Part shown: in pieces, positions 1 to 7,841 of the stretch
How positions within the stretch are numbered: the stretch's first letter is position 1
Layout of the letters: every line of letters begins with the position of its first letter
Notes under the pieces: generated by a model
What the model saw: the letters and a program-made list of their open reading frames with translations, nothing else
The model's database searches: none
What the model was told of the DNA's origin: nothing
NCBI GenBank assembly: GCA_910578645.1
Contig: CAJTQI010000001.1
Location: forward strand, 946,397 to 1,010,396
Direction of reading: 5' to 3'
DNA from: an uncultured Lachnospiraceae bacterium
Lineage (GTDB): Bacteria > Bacillota > Clostridia > Lachnospirales > Lachnospiraceae
Length of the DNA stretch: 64,000 nt
Program-made: the position numbers and the translations under genes

Positions 1-389
1 TCACTGCTTCGGATAGACAATAGTTCCATTCCAATCTTTAGATTAAGGAAGTCCAATATTTGCTGATTAAGCTGAATGATACCATTCTCTGAAATATTTA
101 CCCAACAGTATGACCGCCCTTTGTATTTGATAAATTCGCCCTCTGCGGTCTGATAACTTTGTAAAGCCGGATTATCAGTAAGAATGTGTCCTAATTTTGA
201 CGGTTCTAACAATCCTTTTCTTGTCACACAAAAGCCACCAGTGACCTTGCTTCCAGTAAAAAGATAGACTTTTCTCTCTGCTGTGGCGTTGTACTCTGTA
301 AGAGCCTGTGTTGGGAAATGGATTGTCAAGTCATCTCGTATTAGCGATTTTCCGAAAATAAATTTACCGCCTTTATTCATCTGTGGCAT
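1..389 (-). CDS. Hypothetical protein, C-terminus cut by window edge; possible AbrB-like C-terminal segment
   Basis: An open frame runs leftwards from ATG at 389 off the window edge, about 129 residues without a stop. It is preceded by AAGGAG about 11 bases upstream. The protein begins MPQMNKGGKFIFGKS. The last visible part (IIQLNQQILDFLNLKIGMEL) resembles the short hydrophobic hairpin of AbrB/MazE-type DNA-binding domains. That resemblance is weak and is inference only. I do not recognise the family with certainty. A promoter with an overlapping palindrome lies just upstream, which would fit an autoregulated small regulator. Confidence 0.55.
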   Translation of the reverse strand, partial: MPQMNKGGKFIFGKSLIRDDLTIHFPTQALTEYNATAERKVYLFTGSKVTGGFCVTRKGLLEPSKLGHILTDNPALQSYQTAEGEFIKYKGRSYCWVNISENGIIQLNQQILDFLNLKIGMELLSIRSS

Positions 390-424
390 ATATCATCAAC
401 TCCTTTTCTTAAAAGTGGAAGTCC

Positions 425-453
425 ACTATACCACAAGAAAATTCAAATGTCAC
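425..453 (-). promoter_or_regulatory. Promoter of the gene at 1-389 with palindromic site overlapping the -10
   Basis: On the minus strand GTGACA (448-453) is followed after 17 bases by TATAGT (425-430). A palindrome with half-sites AGTGGA (414-419) and TCCACT (422-427) overlaps the downstream edge of the -10, a typical position for a repressor operator. The promoter match is good; the operator role is inference. Confidence 0.45.
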
Positions 454-546
454 TAAGGCTCTCTAAAGCGTGGAGAATTATTTTTTGGCATAGTGAGAAT
501 GGTTAATTGTCAGGATATATTTTTAGAGAGGGAATTCCTGTTGCCT

Positions 547-1425
547 CTAATTGTTTTCGGAAGCGTTATTCTCCGAGTAGTAACGGAACGCTTTTACGAT
601 ATAATCAGAAGCCCCCTCTCCATATTTGCTGTCAGTCATGCTTTTGATATAATTGTTTGAATATGTGTCGATAAGGACATTGATATAGGGCTTATGGAGA
701 GATACGCTGATGCTGTTTTTCTGTATAAGCTGCAACAGTTCATCTACAATGGATTGCATTTTAGGAGAAGAAACATTTTCTGACAAATCGGCGGTTAGTC
801 TGCCATACAGAATATCAGATTGCTTTCCAATTTCTTTCACTTCTTCCGTTAATTGTGTTTCCATGAGTTCAGAGAAATGCTCTAAATTATGTTTCATGGC
901 TTCGGTGTATTTTTCAATACTGCCGAATTGTTGAATAGCAAGTTTAGCTACCTCTGCTTCATCATCTTTAATTTTTTGAATAAACATATCAAAATTTTCA
1001 ATACTTCCCCAGTGCCTGATAACATCATCAGTGCTGTTATTTTTAAAATCCTCTAATGCGGTAATGTAATCAGACAGGTCAAATTCCTTAAAACTCATAC
1101 ATTGTTCTCCTTTTTCTAAGCGGCTAAGAAGCTGTATAAGTCTGTCTGTCCGGTTGCGCTTCAGCAGAAGCAGTTCTTTTTGTCTTTTGAAAGCCTTAAT
1201 TCTATCAAAGTATGGTTTTTGTAGAATTTCTTTAATGTCTTTCAGCTTAAATCCCAATTCCTTAAAAAACAGGATTTGTTGTAGCTTTTGTAAGGCTTCA
1301 TCATTATATAGACGATAGCCGGATTCAGTCAATTCGCTTGGCTTTAATAATCCAATCTCGTCATAGTATTGTAATGTTCGTGTGCTTATGCCTGTTAATT
1401 CTGCAACTTGGCTTATGGTTCGCAT
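547..1425 (-). CDS. MerR-family transcriptional regulator with TipAS-like ligand domain
   Basis: The protein has 292 residues from the chosen ATG at 1425, which has AAGGAG about 8 bases upstream; an upstream frame extension has no ribosome site. Residues 1-70 are a MerR winged helix (QVAELTGISTRTLQYYDEIG). A coiled dimerisation helix spans about 75-110. The C-terminal half contains FGSIEKYTEAMK and a helical block like the TipAS domain, which binds thiopeptides or other drugs in TipA/Mta-type activators. It probably activates its own promoter and perhaps others on ligand binding. Its divergent neighbour is mobile-element debris, so the regulator may be cargo. Family is clear; the ligand is unknown. 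Confidence 0.85.
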   Translation of the reverse strand: MRTISQVAELTGISTRTLQYYDEIGLLKPSELTESGYRLYNDEALQKLQQILFFKELGFKLKDIKEILQKPYFDRIKAFKRQKELLLLKRNRTDRLIQLLSRLEKGEQCMSFKEFDLSDYITALEDFKNNSTDDVIRHWGSIENFDMFIQKIKDDEAEVAKLAIQQFGSIEKYTEAMKHNLEHFSELMETQLTEEVKEIGKQSDILYGRLTADLSENVSSPKMQSIVDELLQLIQKNSISVSLHKPYINVLIDTYSNNYIKSMTDSKYGEGASDYIVKAFRYYSENNASENN

Positions 1426-1501
1426 TCGTATCAGCTCCTTAAATTTGTAAAGAAGCAAGACAGAGATTGCCGGCTTATATCTGTTCTGCTCCTATGAGAA
1501 A

Positions 1502-1532
1502 AGAATACAGTATCACGTTACGTGGAAGTCAA
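1502..1532 (-). promoter_or_regulatory. MerR-type promoter with 19-bp spacer and central dyad
   Basis: Reading the minus strand, -35 TTGACT (1527-1532) and -10 TATTCT (1502-1507) are separated by exactly 19 bp. This is the over-long spacer typical of MerR-activated promoters. The spacer contains the palindrome CACGTAACGTG (1514-1524). It lies directly upstream of the MerR-TipAS gene, which supports autoactivation. Confidence 0.75.
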
Positions 1533-1554
1533 TACTTTTGTATGAAAATTTTTC

Positions 1555-1785
1555 TCATTCATTTTCGGGATATATTTTGACAGAGATACCTCTAACACCC
1601 TTTTTGACAATCTTGCTGTCATCAAGAATACTCTGCTTAACAGCGTCTAAATCTTTTGAGAGTGCTTCAATCGCCCGTTGGTGTTCTTCCTCCGACGAGA
1701 AGCGTTCCGTATCATTCAAAAGGTTCTCTTGCAATTCCCTTGCATTCATATATACGCCCAATTTATGATTGAGCAGGGAGTTCAT
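1555..1785 (-). CDS. Small hypothetical protein, possibly the tail of a mobile-element gene
   Basis: This 76-residue frame ends with SVKIYPENE and is charged and helical (residues 13-60 rich in Glu, Lys and Gln). I see no ribosome site before its first ATG (1785) or its internal ATG (1749). It lies between the MerR promoter and a frameshifted remnant of a conjugative-element gene. It could therefore be a small cargo gene or the 3' end of a truncated gene. Family not recognised. Confidence 0.3.
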   Translation of the reverse strand: MNSLLNHKLGVYMNARELQENLLNDTERFSSEEEHQRAIEALSKDLDAVKQSILDDSKIVKKGVRGISVKIYPENE

Positions 1786-1795
1786 AAAGTAAGGG

Positions 1796-1946
1796 CTAAA
1801 ATGGTTGGTGTATCAACGGGGTATGCCTACAAGATTATCCGGGGATGAATGAGGAACTGAAAGCAAAGGGTTATCGGACAATCTGCGGCAAAGTCCTGAC
1901 AAAATACTTTGAAGAAAAATTCTACGGTATGGCTGTAGCCATGTAG
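1796..1946 (+). pseudogene. Frameshifted remnant of a conjugative-element helix-turn-helix protein
   Basis: The frame reads VGVSTGYAYKIIRG then stops. One base later the other frame continues MNEELKAKGYRTICGKVLTK to a stop at 1944-1946. Joined, the two match the small helix-turn-helix proteins common on Firmicutes integrative elements (typical core: ...YAYKIIR-N-EL-A-GY-T--GKV---Y---). An extra base near 1844 breaks the frame. The start is also missing. No integrase is visible, so this is debris of a lost element. Confidence 0.55.
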
Positions 1947-2095
1947 GAAAGACCAACTATTTAAAGTCAAGTCATAAAATGAAATTTTTTGAATGGATTG
2001 CCGGATGGCATTTCAGATATAGCTGTACCTTGAAAACTGCATGACAAATAGAGTGTCATTACAGGCACTCTCTAAGGAGAAATTTACAGAAATAA

Positions 2096-3012
2096 TCAAA
2101 CTGCTTTAATATAAATATAGGGCTGCCCCGAACTCTCCATTGCATAGAATAGTCGCACAAGCTTCTTAGCGGCATGTAACAAAGCAACATTGTAGTGTTT
2201 TCTTTCTGCCCGTTTCTTAGCGAGATATACAGCAAGGGACTCATTCCAATGGCAGACATATTTTGTGGCGTTGTAAAGGGCATAACGGAGGTATCTCAAT
2301 CCACATTTTTCCATATGGGCATAACAGTTGTCGAGCGGTCCCAATTGATAAGTGGAAGGAGACATTCCGGCATAGGCAAGTATCTTATCAGCTGAATCAA
2401 AGCGGTTGAAATCACCAATCTCAGCGATGAACATTGCCCCATACGGTAACTGATGCCGGGGATAGTGAGGATGGGGGAATGAATCTCTTCATCCATGCTC
2501 TGTTTGATTTGTGCCTCGATTTCGTCAATCTCTAAGGTTAATTCTTGAATAAGTTTGATGGTGTGCTTTAACTCCAAGGATTTGGCAGGCATATTGGAAC
2601 CGATAGAGGCTCTTGCAGTATTCCTAAAGAGGATTGCCGTATCTTTGCCATAGCGTTCTTTAGAAGCTTCTGAGAGCAGATTTGTCGGTCTTGTCAGATG
2701 TGCAGATGCAACAGCAGAAGACCTGGAAATTCAGATAGGAGCGTATAGAAGGAAGACATGTGGAGGGAAGGTACAAGTTTTTCCAATTCGGGGAACAGGA
2801 TGCAGGTGAGGCACGAGACAGAGGATTTGAGTTTTGCCCGTTCTTTGACTTTATCAAAACGGTAACGGGTTAATGACTTTAACTCTTCGTTGTGATAAGA
2901 TGTGTCTGAGTAGGACTTTAAGTTCACATCAGACATAAGCATAAAAGCGATTGTGCGGGCATCCACTTTATCCGTTTTTGTCTGTCTAAGGCTGAGACTT
3001 TTTCTGTACAGA
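2096..3012 (-). pseudogene. Degraded IS110-family transposase
   Basis: Three minus-strand segments in different frames together form an IS110-type transposase. The N-terminal region carries KTDKVDARTIAF (about 2950-2990), the conserved DEDD-transposase stretch. The middle carries LTIPGISYRMG (about 2430-2470). The C-terminal Transposase_20 segment carries FNRFDSADKILAYAGMSPS (about 2350-2410) and runs to the stop at 2096. At least one frameshift near 2430 and others around 2600-2700 break it, and the N-terminus beyond about 3010 is missing. IS110 elements usually have no strong terminal inverted repeats, so I cannot define the ends. Confidence 0.75.
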
Positions 3013-3804
3013 TTTGTATGTAACTTCCACTCAAAATACCCGTTCTCGAAAATTTTTTAATTTCTCATATCATATAGTTGACTTTTCGATTCTATGTCCT
3101 CCATATATTTTGCATAATACAGATAATACGGCAACAACAACTTATCCAAAATGTTAGGTAAAAGAAGGGCATTGAATGTAGAATGGGCTATTTGCAACTG
3201 ACAAGGAGGTAGCACGGGAGCCGGGTGATTCCAAACTATTTTGAAAAAAGTTCTGATGATTTTTACTGTAGTTTTGGTGGCAAATAAATGAAAAAAGTCT
3301 TTTAAGCGGGTTGGAAGGTTAATGTTCTAACTGGCAGTAAAGAAAAAGTATATTGTGAGTGCGTTGTTCCTGTAACTATAGATAGTAGGAGGTTTGGCAG
3401 AATTTGGATTAAGCCAAAAACGCATGCGCTACGGTTGCTGGTTTATTAGAAAATAAGATATGTGGAATGGCTGCTTTGATGAAATATGAGGAAGTGCACG
3501 CAAACAATAAGTAAAAGGTTGAAGGCATTAGAACAGACAGAAAGGGCATAAGTGCCCCAAAAGGTGTCTTTAAAATGAGTCGGTAGGCGGGGTGATAGGA
3601 TATGATGGATATAGAGAAGGAAGTCATGGTGCAGTTGTATGCTAAAATCGTGGCAGAAACAGAAGATTGAAAAGTCGTTGTAACGATAATAAATGTTTGT
3701 CATGACAATTGTTGCGCTTTGCGTTTTTATGGTAAATAGCAAATGTAAGTGATATAATTAATTTTATAAATTTGATGCATGAGATTAATAGAGGACAGGG
3801 ACAA
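3013..3804. other. Gene-poor AT-rich stretch with decayed coding fragments
   Basis: No intact gene is evident in about 790 bases. The plus strand has short open pieces that look like decayed coding sequence: around 3320-3420 (KEKVYCECVVPV...), 3420-3510 (ending ALMKYEEVHANNK), and a 22-residue piece at 3601-3669 (MMDIEKEVMVQLYAKI...). A minus-strand piece at about 3060-3330 lacks a start codon. I recognise none of these. They are probably remnants of the same degraded mobile element. Confidence 0.35.
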
Positions 3805-4440
3805 ATGAAAGTATTATGTATATCAGCTTCAAGTATATTACATAGCAAGGAAAATAGTATTTCGAAAATTATTTGTTCTAAAATTTCTGAAATTTTATCA
3901 GAAAAGGAAATAATATGTGAAATAGTGGATTTAAGGGATTACCGTTTACATCCATGTATTGGCTGTGGAAAATGTTTTGAAAGTAAAAGATGCTTTAATG
4001 ATACTGATTTTAATATAATTTATCAAAAAGTTATAGAGTCAGATGCCATTTTCTTTGTATCGCCGCATTATGCTCCAATCCCGGCAAAATTAAGTGTGAT
4101 ACTAGAAAAAATGGAGGAAATTACTTTTTTACATTGGTGGAAAGATAATGAGTATAAGTCAGAAGTACATGGAATACCGGCAGGAATTATTTCACATGGT
4201 GGTGCTTCTGATTGGGCATTAAAGAGTTATAAAGCAATGGTAAATGACACAATAGCTAATGCTTTAGATACCATTCAATGTAAAACTGTTCCTTATAATT
4301 CCGAATGGAATACAGGAATAGCATTACCAGTAAAAAGTGTGCTGGAAGAAGAACACATTTTTCCAATTCAAAAATATGATTGGAATTTGCTTACACAGAA
4401 ATTAAAAGATTATATTGAAATTGTTTTAAAAGAAGTATAG
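3805..4440 (+). CDS. Flavodoxin-like NAD(P)H-dependent FMN reductase / iron-sulfur flavoprotein family
   Basis: The protein has 211 residues from ATG 3805 (preceded by GAGGACAGGG). The start MKVLCISAS is the first strand and phosphate loop of a flavodoxin-like fold. HPCIGCGKCFESKRC holds cysteines 51, 54, 57 and 63, the compact Cys cluster of iron-sulfur flavoproteins. SPHYAPIPAKL (about 90-100) is the usual FMN-contact loop of the family. It probably moves electrons from NAD(P)H to quinones or small oxidants in the cytosol. It is followed at short distance by a small kinase and a methyltransferase with similar AT-rich codon use. Exact electron acceptor unknown. Confidence 0.75.
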   Translation: MKVLCISASSILHSKENSISKIICSKISEILSEKEIICEIVDLRDYRLHPCIGCGKCFESKRCFNDTDFNIIYQKVIESDAIFFVSPHYAPIPAKLSVILEKMEEITFLHWWKDNEYKSEVHGIPAGIISHGGASDWALKSYKAMVNDTIANALDTIQCKTVPYNSEWNTGIALPVKSVLEEEHIFPIQKYDWNLLTQKLKDYIEIVLKEV

Positions 4441-4486
4441 GATTTATCTTGTGAATAGCGAAATTGGAAGTTGCCTAAGGAGTTTT

Positions 4487-5026
4487 ATGGGATTTATTAT
4501 ATGTGGTTTAAATGGTACTGGAAAGAGCACACTTGGGAAAACTCTTGCAGAGAAGTTACATTTTCATTTTATAGATATTGAAAATTTGTATTTTCCTAAA
4601 ACAAATTCTGATTATATATATGCTTCTTCATGTACCCGTGAAGATGTAGTGGAGCGTTTGCTTTATGAGATAAAAGCGCATGATAACTTTATTCTTGCTT
4701 CTGTTAAAGGAGATTATGGGGAAGATATATATTCATTTTTTCAGTGTGCTATATTGCTTGATGTTCCAAAAGATATTAGGCTGCAACGAGTGAAAGAGCG
4801 TTCCTTTCAGAAATTTGGCAATAGAATGTTATTAGGCGGGGATTTATTTGAGCAGGAGGAAAAATTTTTCCGCTTTGTTGAATCCAGAAATGAGAACACT
4901 GTTGAAGAATGGATAAAATTTTTGAAATGTCCGATTATACGGATTGATGGAACAAAGCCCATTGATGAAAATATAGGTTTTATTATAGAACTTATACAGA
5001 ATAAAAATTTGTTTGCTAAAAAATAG
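4487..5026 (+). CDS. P-loop small-molecule kinase-like protein (AAA_17/cytidylate-kinase-like)
   Basis: The protein has 179 residues. ATG 4487 is chosen because AAGGAG lies 5 bases before it; a GTG at 4451 is in frame but has no ribosome site. The Walker A motif GLNGTGKS sits at residues 7-14, followed by FIDIENLYF (about 28-36), where such kinases bind substrate. RLQRVKERS (about 100-110) resembles the lid region with arginines. The size and layout fit adenylate/shikimate-kinase-like enzymes, but no specific substrate signature is visible. It lies between a flavoprotein and a methyltransferase. Confidence 0.65.
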   Translation: MGFIICGLNGTGKSTLGKTLAEKLHFHFIDIENLYFPKTNSDYIYASSCTREDVVERLLYEIKAHDNFILASVKGDYGEDIYSFFQCAILLDVPKDIRLQRVKERSFQKFGNRMLLGGDLFEQEEKFFRFVESRNENTVEEWIKFLKCPIIRIDGTKPIDENIGFIIELIQNKNLFAKK

Positions 5027-5089
5027 GGAATAGGTTGAAAAATTTGAAATTTTTCAATTTTCTATTTAAGCAGTACCACAAGCAAGCTT

Positions 5090-5716
5090 ATGGTATGCAT
5101 GGGGAATAGAGTGAATAAGAAAACAGAAGAATCAAGAATTGCATACAATAAAATAGCATCTGAATATGATGCGTCAAAGGAAGGACAATATACGAGATTT
5201 CATATTGAGGAACTATCTAATACAGTGGATTTAAGTGTGGGTAATGTTGTTCTTGATGTTGCATGTGGAAACGGAACCCTGTTGAAAGAATTATCGACAA
5301 AAGCAAAAATACAAGCAAATGGAATAGACATATCAGAGAACATGATTTATGCGGCGAAGATGCGGTATCCTAATATGAATTTCGAAATAAAGCCATGCTA
5401 TCCGCTCGAATGGAGTGACGAAAGTATTGATATTATAACTGTATGTTGTGCGTTTCATCATTTTGACAATCCGAAAGGTTTTGTAAATGAATGTAAAAGA
5501 GTTATAAAGAAAAACGGTACAGTGTATATAGCCGAGCCTAATTTTGGAGCGGTAGTTAGATTTATTGCTAATAAATTTTGGTTTCCCCTTTCAAAAAGCG
5601 GTGATGTAAGAGTGTACAGCACAAAAGAGTTAGAGAAAATTTTTTACAGTTGTGGATTTGAAACAGTACAGGTTTATAGAAAAGGAAAAGGAGTGTTTCT
5701 TAAAGCTAAAAAGTAA
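5090..5716 (+). CDS. Class I SAM-dependent methyltransferase (Methyltransf_11 type)
   Basis: The protein has 208 residues from ATG 5090. A GTG at 5111 with GGGG 8 bases upstream is an equally good start and would give 201 residues. Motif I VLDVACGNGTLL (residues 54-65) is the S-adenosylmethionine pocket. IDIITVCCAFHHFDNP (about 113-128) is the motif II/post-II region that often ends in H-HF. CKRVIKKNGTVYIAEPNFG (about 136-154) is motif III. Such enzymes methylate small molecules, quinones or drugs; the acceptor cannot be told from sequence. Codon use is AT-rich like its left neighbours. Confidence 0.8.
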   Translation: MVCMGNRVNKKTEESRIAYNKIASEYDASKEGQYTRFHIEELSNTVDLSVGNVVLDVACGNGTLLKELSTKAKIQANGIDISENMIYAAKMRYPNMNFEIKPCYPLEWSDESIDIITVCCAFHHFDNPKGFVNECKRVIKKNGTVYIAEPNFGAVVRFIANKFWFPLSKSGDVRVYSTKELEKIFYSCGFETVQVYRKGKGVFLKAKK

Positions 5717-5863
5717 CATCAAATTTTTGCCTGTAAAAAAAGAAAACTTTTTTTGTATGATACTATTGAGAAAGAGGACGTGTATGTGAAAAACTTTTTA
5801 ATTTTTAAATTTTTGTATATAAAAGATATGAAACGCTTGTTTGTTTCAATTACGCATAAAATG

Positions 5864-5978
5864 TTCTCTTGTGTCTGTCTGCGTCATATGGATATTCCTG
5901 CGAAGGACAATTTCGTGAACATTTAATCTGTCGGTGGGATTTTGTGAGGGCACCTTTTAACACCCTAATCGATATAGA
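5864..5978. repeat. Palindromic element, copy C (shortened core)
   Basis: This copy carries the CATAAAATGTTCTCTTGTG arm, a core with GTCATATGGATATTCC, and the opposite arm GTGAACATTTAATCTG. It ends in the terminal motif ACCCTAATCGATATAG. Compared with the copy at 17402-17593 it is in reverse orientation, lacks about 8 bases of the core and has an imperfect right arm. It fills most of the 287-base gap before the tautomerase gene. Confidence 0.7.
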
Positions 5979-6003
5979 AAAATGAATGAAAGGATAGAAT
6001 ATT

Positions 6004-6231
6004 ATGCCGCATATAGTTGTAAAATTATGGCCAGGGAGAAATGAGGAAATAAAGAGAAATCTTGCTAAAAAGTTAGCGGACTTGGTTGCAGAAGAATTAA
6101 AAATCTATATTGGAGACGTTTCTGTTGCAATTGAAGAAATAGACAGAAGTGATTGGGGGAAACAAGTATATAAAAAGGAAATCAAAGATAGCTCCAATAT
6201 ATATGTTAAACCAAATTATGAGTATAAATAA
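6004..6231 (+). CDS. Tautomerase-superfamily protein (4-oxalocrotonate tautomerase / PptA-like)
   Basis: The protein has 75 residues, the usual length for the family. The AAAGGA ribosome site is well placed before ATG 6004. The start MPHIVVKLWPGR gives an N-terminal proline after Met removal, the general base of 4-oxalocrotonate-tautomerase enzymes. The beta-alpha-beta unit continues through KRNLAKKLADLV to VSVAIEEID (about 38-48), which matches the second strand. Such proteins form oligomers in the cytosol and interconvert keto and enol forms. The substrate is unknown. Confidence 0.8.
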   Translation: MPHIVVKLWPGRNEEIKRNLAKKLADLVAEELKIYIGDVSVAIEEIDRSDWGKQVYKKEIKDSSNIYVKPNYEYK

Positions 6232-6385
6232 TTAGAAAATATTTGTACGGATTATTAGGATATACATTGGAGGATATTAATCAAACCTTGGCAATCTGCA
6301 AGATATGCATAACGGAATTTATCATTATCCAATTTACCAATAATAATCTTAAATTCTGCAATCGCAAGCCTGCTTACGGTACTGC

Positions 6386-7165
6386 TTAAACAGAAGTTTG
6401 TTTTGGTGGAAGAAATAATACATTTGGCTTTCGGCCATCGCATAATTTCTTCATTATTAATCCTGCTATTTTCAACATGAGTGCATTTACATGACGGGCT
6501 TTTTGGGGACAGACAGTAATGCACTGCAGGCATGAAATGCAAAGGTTTGTATCGCATTTCCGATAATTATCATGGGGGATGGCATGAACGGGGCATTTTT
6601 GATAACATAAGCCGCAATTGGTACATTGCTTGTCCGCTTTGGGGGTTATAGGAATGGCTTTGTATTTTGTATAAGGTCTGTTGCCGGGAACGTCTATTGG
6701 AGAAAATGGCTCTTTTAAGGCGTTGCGGCACTGAATAGAGAACTGCTTTAATTGTTCTATATCGTCAGAATCGGGGCGGCCGGCCCCGTATTTTGGCATT
6801 ATCGAATGTCTTGTGACAGCGGCAATAGCACAATAACATAAAAAACCGGACTGCTCCATAGTATCTTTTAGTTCTAAAAGTGTATCGTCAAAAGCTCTGT
6901 TCCCATATGTGGAAATTAAAATTGCCTTTGCCTTGTTTCCTTGCAGGTGTTGTAATATTGGTATAATGAATTGGGGTACTCGCCCACTAAAACTAGGAAC
7001 TGATACTATACAAATATCATTTTCATGAAAAGTTACAGACAAATCCATTTTGGGAATATCAGGCAGATTAATATATTCTTTTTGACAATTCCATGTAGAG
7101 CAGATAATGTCTAAAACTCTTTTTGTTCCGCCGGTAGGACTAAAATATAAAGCATAAAGTTTCAT
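6386..7165 (-). CDS. EFR1-type flavodoxin-ferredoxin fusion protein
   Basis: The protein has 259 residues, with GGAG before ATG 7165. Residues 1-150 are a flavodoxin domain with the FMN phosphate loop FSPTGGTKRV (8-17) and STYGNRAFDD (85-94). Residues 176-225 hold two [4Fe-4S] motifs. The first is C181-x2-C184-x2-C187-x3-C191P, the second C209-x2-C212-x2-C215-x3-C219P. This domain order is that of EFR1-family ferrodoxins of anaerobic Firmicutes, cytosolic electron carriers of unknown partner. It stands alone and is convergent with the tautomerase gene. Confidence 0.85.
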   Translation of the reverse strand: MKLYALYFSPTGGTKRVLDIICSTWNCQKEYINLPDIPKMDLSVTFHENDICIVSVPSFSGRVPQFIIPILQHLQGNKAKAILISTYGNRAFDDTLLELKDTMEQSGFLCYCAIAAVTRHSIMPKYGAGRPDSDDIEQLKQFSIQCRNALKEPFSPIDVPGNRPYTKYKAIPITPKADKQCTNCGLCYQKCPVHAIPHDNYRKCDTNLCISCLQCITVCPQKARHVNALMLKIAGLIMKKLCDGRKPNVLFLPPKQTSV

Positions 7166-7527
7166 AGATTTTCTCCATTCGATAATTAAAATGTGGAAAC
7201 GACAGTATATTCGTCTTCAGATTTAATATGTTTGTTATCATCGTTTCGCACTCCGAAGCCTTAGTTAAGTATGTAATTCGGGAGATATGATAATGGTTTT
7301 AGATGAGGCACTAGATAGCCTTTTCGTTCAGTGTGTTCCCTATTATTTTATTATCATTCGGATTATACGGCAATATAAACTTATTAGAAATACTAAATTT
7401 AGCGAAGCGTTCAATAAGAGAAGGTTTTATTGTAAAAATTGAAGTGGTATAATCAAATCCATAAAGTAGGCGCATCGGGAAGAAATAAAAAAATAAGGAT
7501 ATCAAAAGACAGAGGCTGGGGGAGATT
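7166..7527. other. Intergenic region without a confident gene
   Basis: About 360 AT-rich bases. A 64-codon minus-strand frame (7311-7505) has no ribosome site and no family I know, although its end (FILPYNPNDNKIIGNTL) could be a decayed protein tail. An extended -10 (TGGTATAAT, 7445-7453) points rightwards to the small membrane protein at 7528; its -35 is weak. Confidence 0.35.
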
Positions 7528-7695
7528 ATGAGTGTGTTTGTTCAAATTTGTATTGGTTTAATTTTTACCGTTTATGGAATTTATTTTTTGCTACGAAATC
7601 TAAAAAAGAAGAGAAAGGAAACATTTCTCGTTTATCTTGCATGCATTTTTGTGGGAGTTGTTTTATTAGGATATGCTGTCTGTCAAATTATTTAA
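7528..7695 (+). CDS. Small two-helix membrane protein, function unknown
   Basis: The protein has 55 residues, with ATG 7528 preceded by GGGGGAG at ideal distance. Residues 1-22 (SVFVQICIGLIFTVYGIYFL) and 34-55 (FLVYLACIFVGVVLLGYAVC) are hydrophobic helices. A strongly basic loop LRNLKKKRKE lies between them, so by the positive-inside rule the loop is cytosolic. An extended -10 lies about 75 bases upstream. I know no family. It lies upstream of the FIST gene but is separated by about 145 bases. Confidence 0.6.
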   Translation: MSVFVQICIGLIFTVYGIYFLLRNLKKKRKETFLVYLACIFVGVVLLGYAVCQII

Positions 7696-7841
7696 CGTTA
7701 CAGGTTACTTAAAATTTGAAAATGGTAATAAATAGTAGGAAAAGTGAATTTTATATGATATGATTATATTTGTTTGTCAAGGGGATTTTATGCAGGAATT
7801 GCAAATATGTTATTAAGAATGGAAGAATGGAGGACACTGGT

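Noticed and set aside
3409..3848. Overlapping minus-strand frames of 68-98 codons
   Set aside because: They overlap each other in different frames, have hydrophobic low-complexity sequence and no ribosome sites, and run into the start of a real plus-strand gene.
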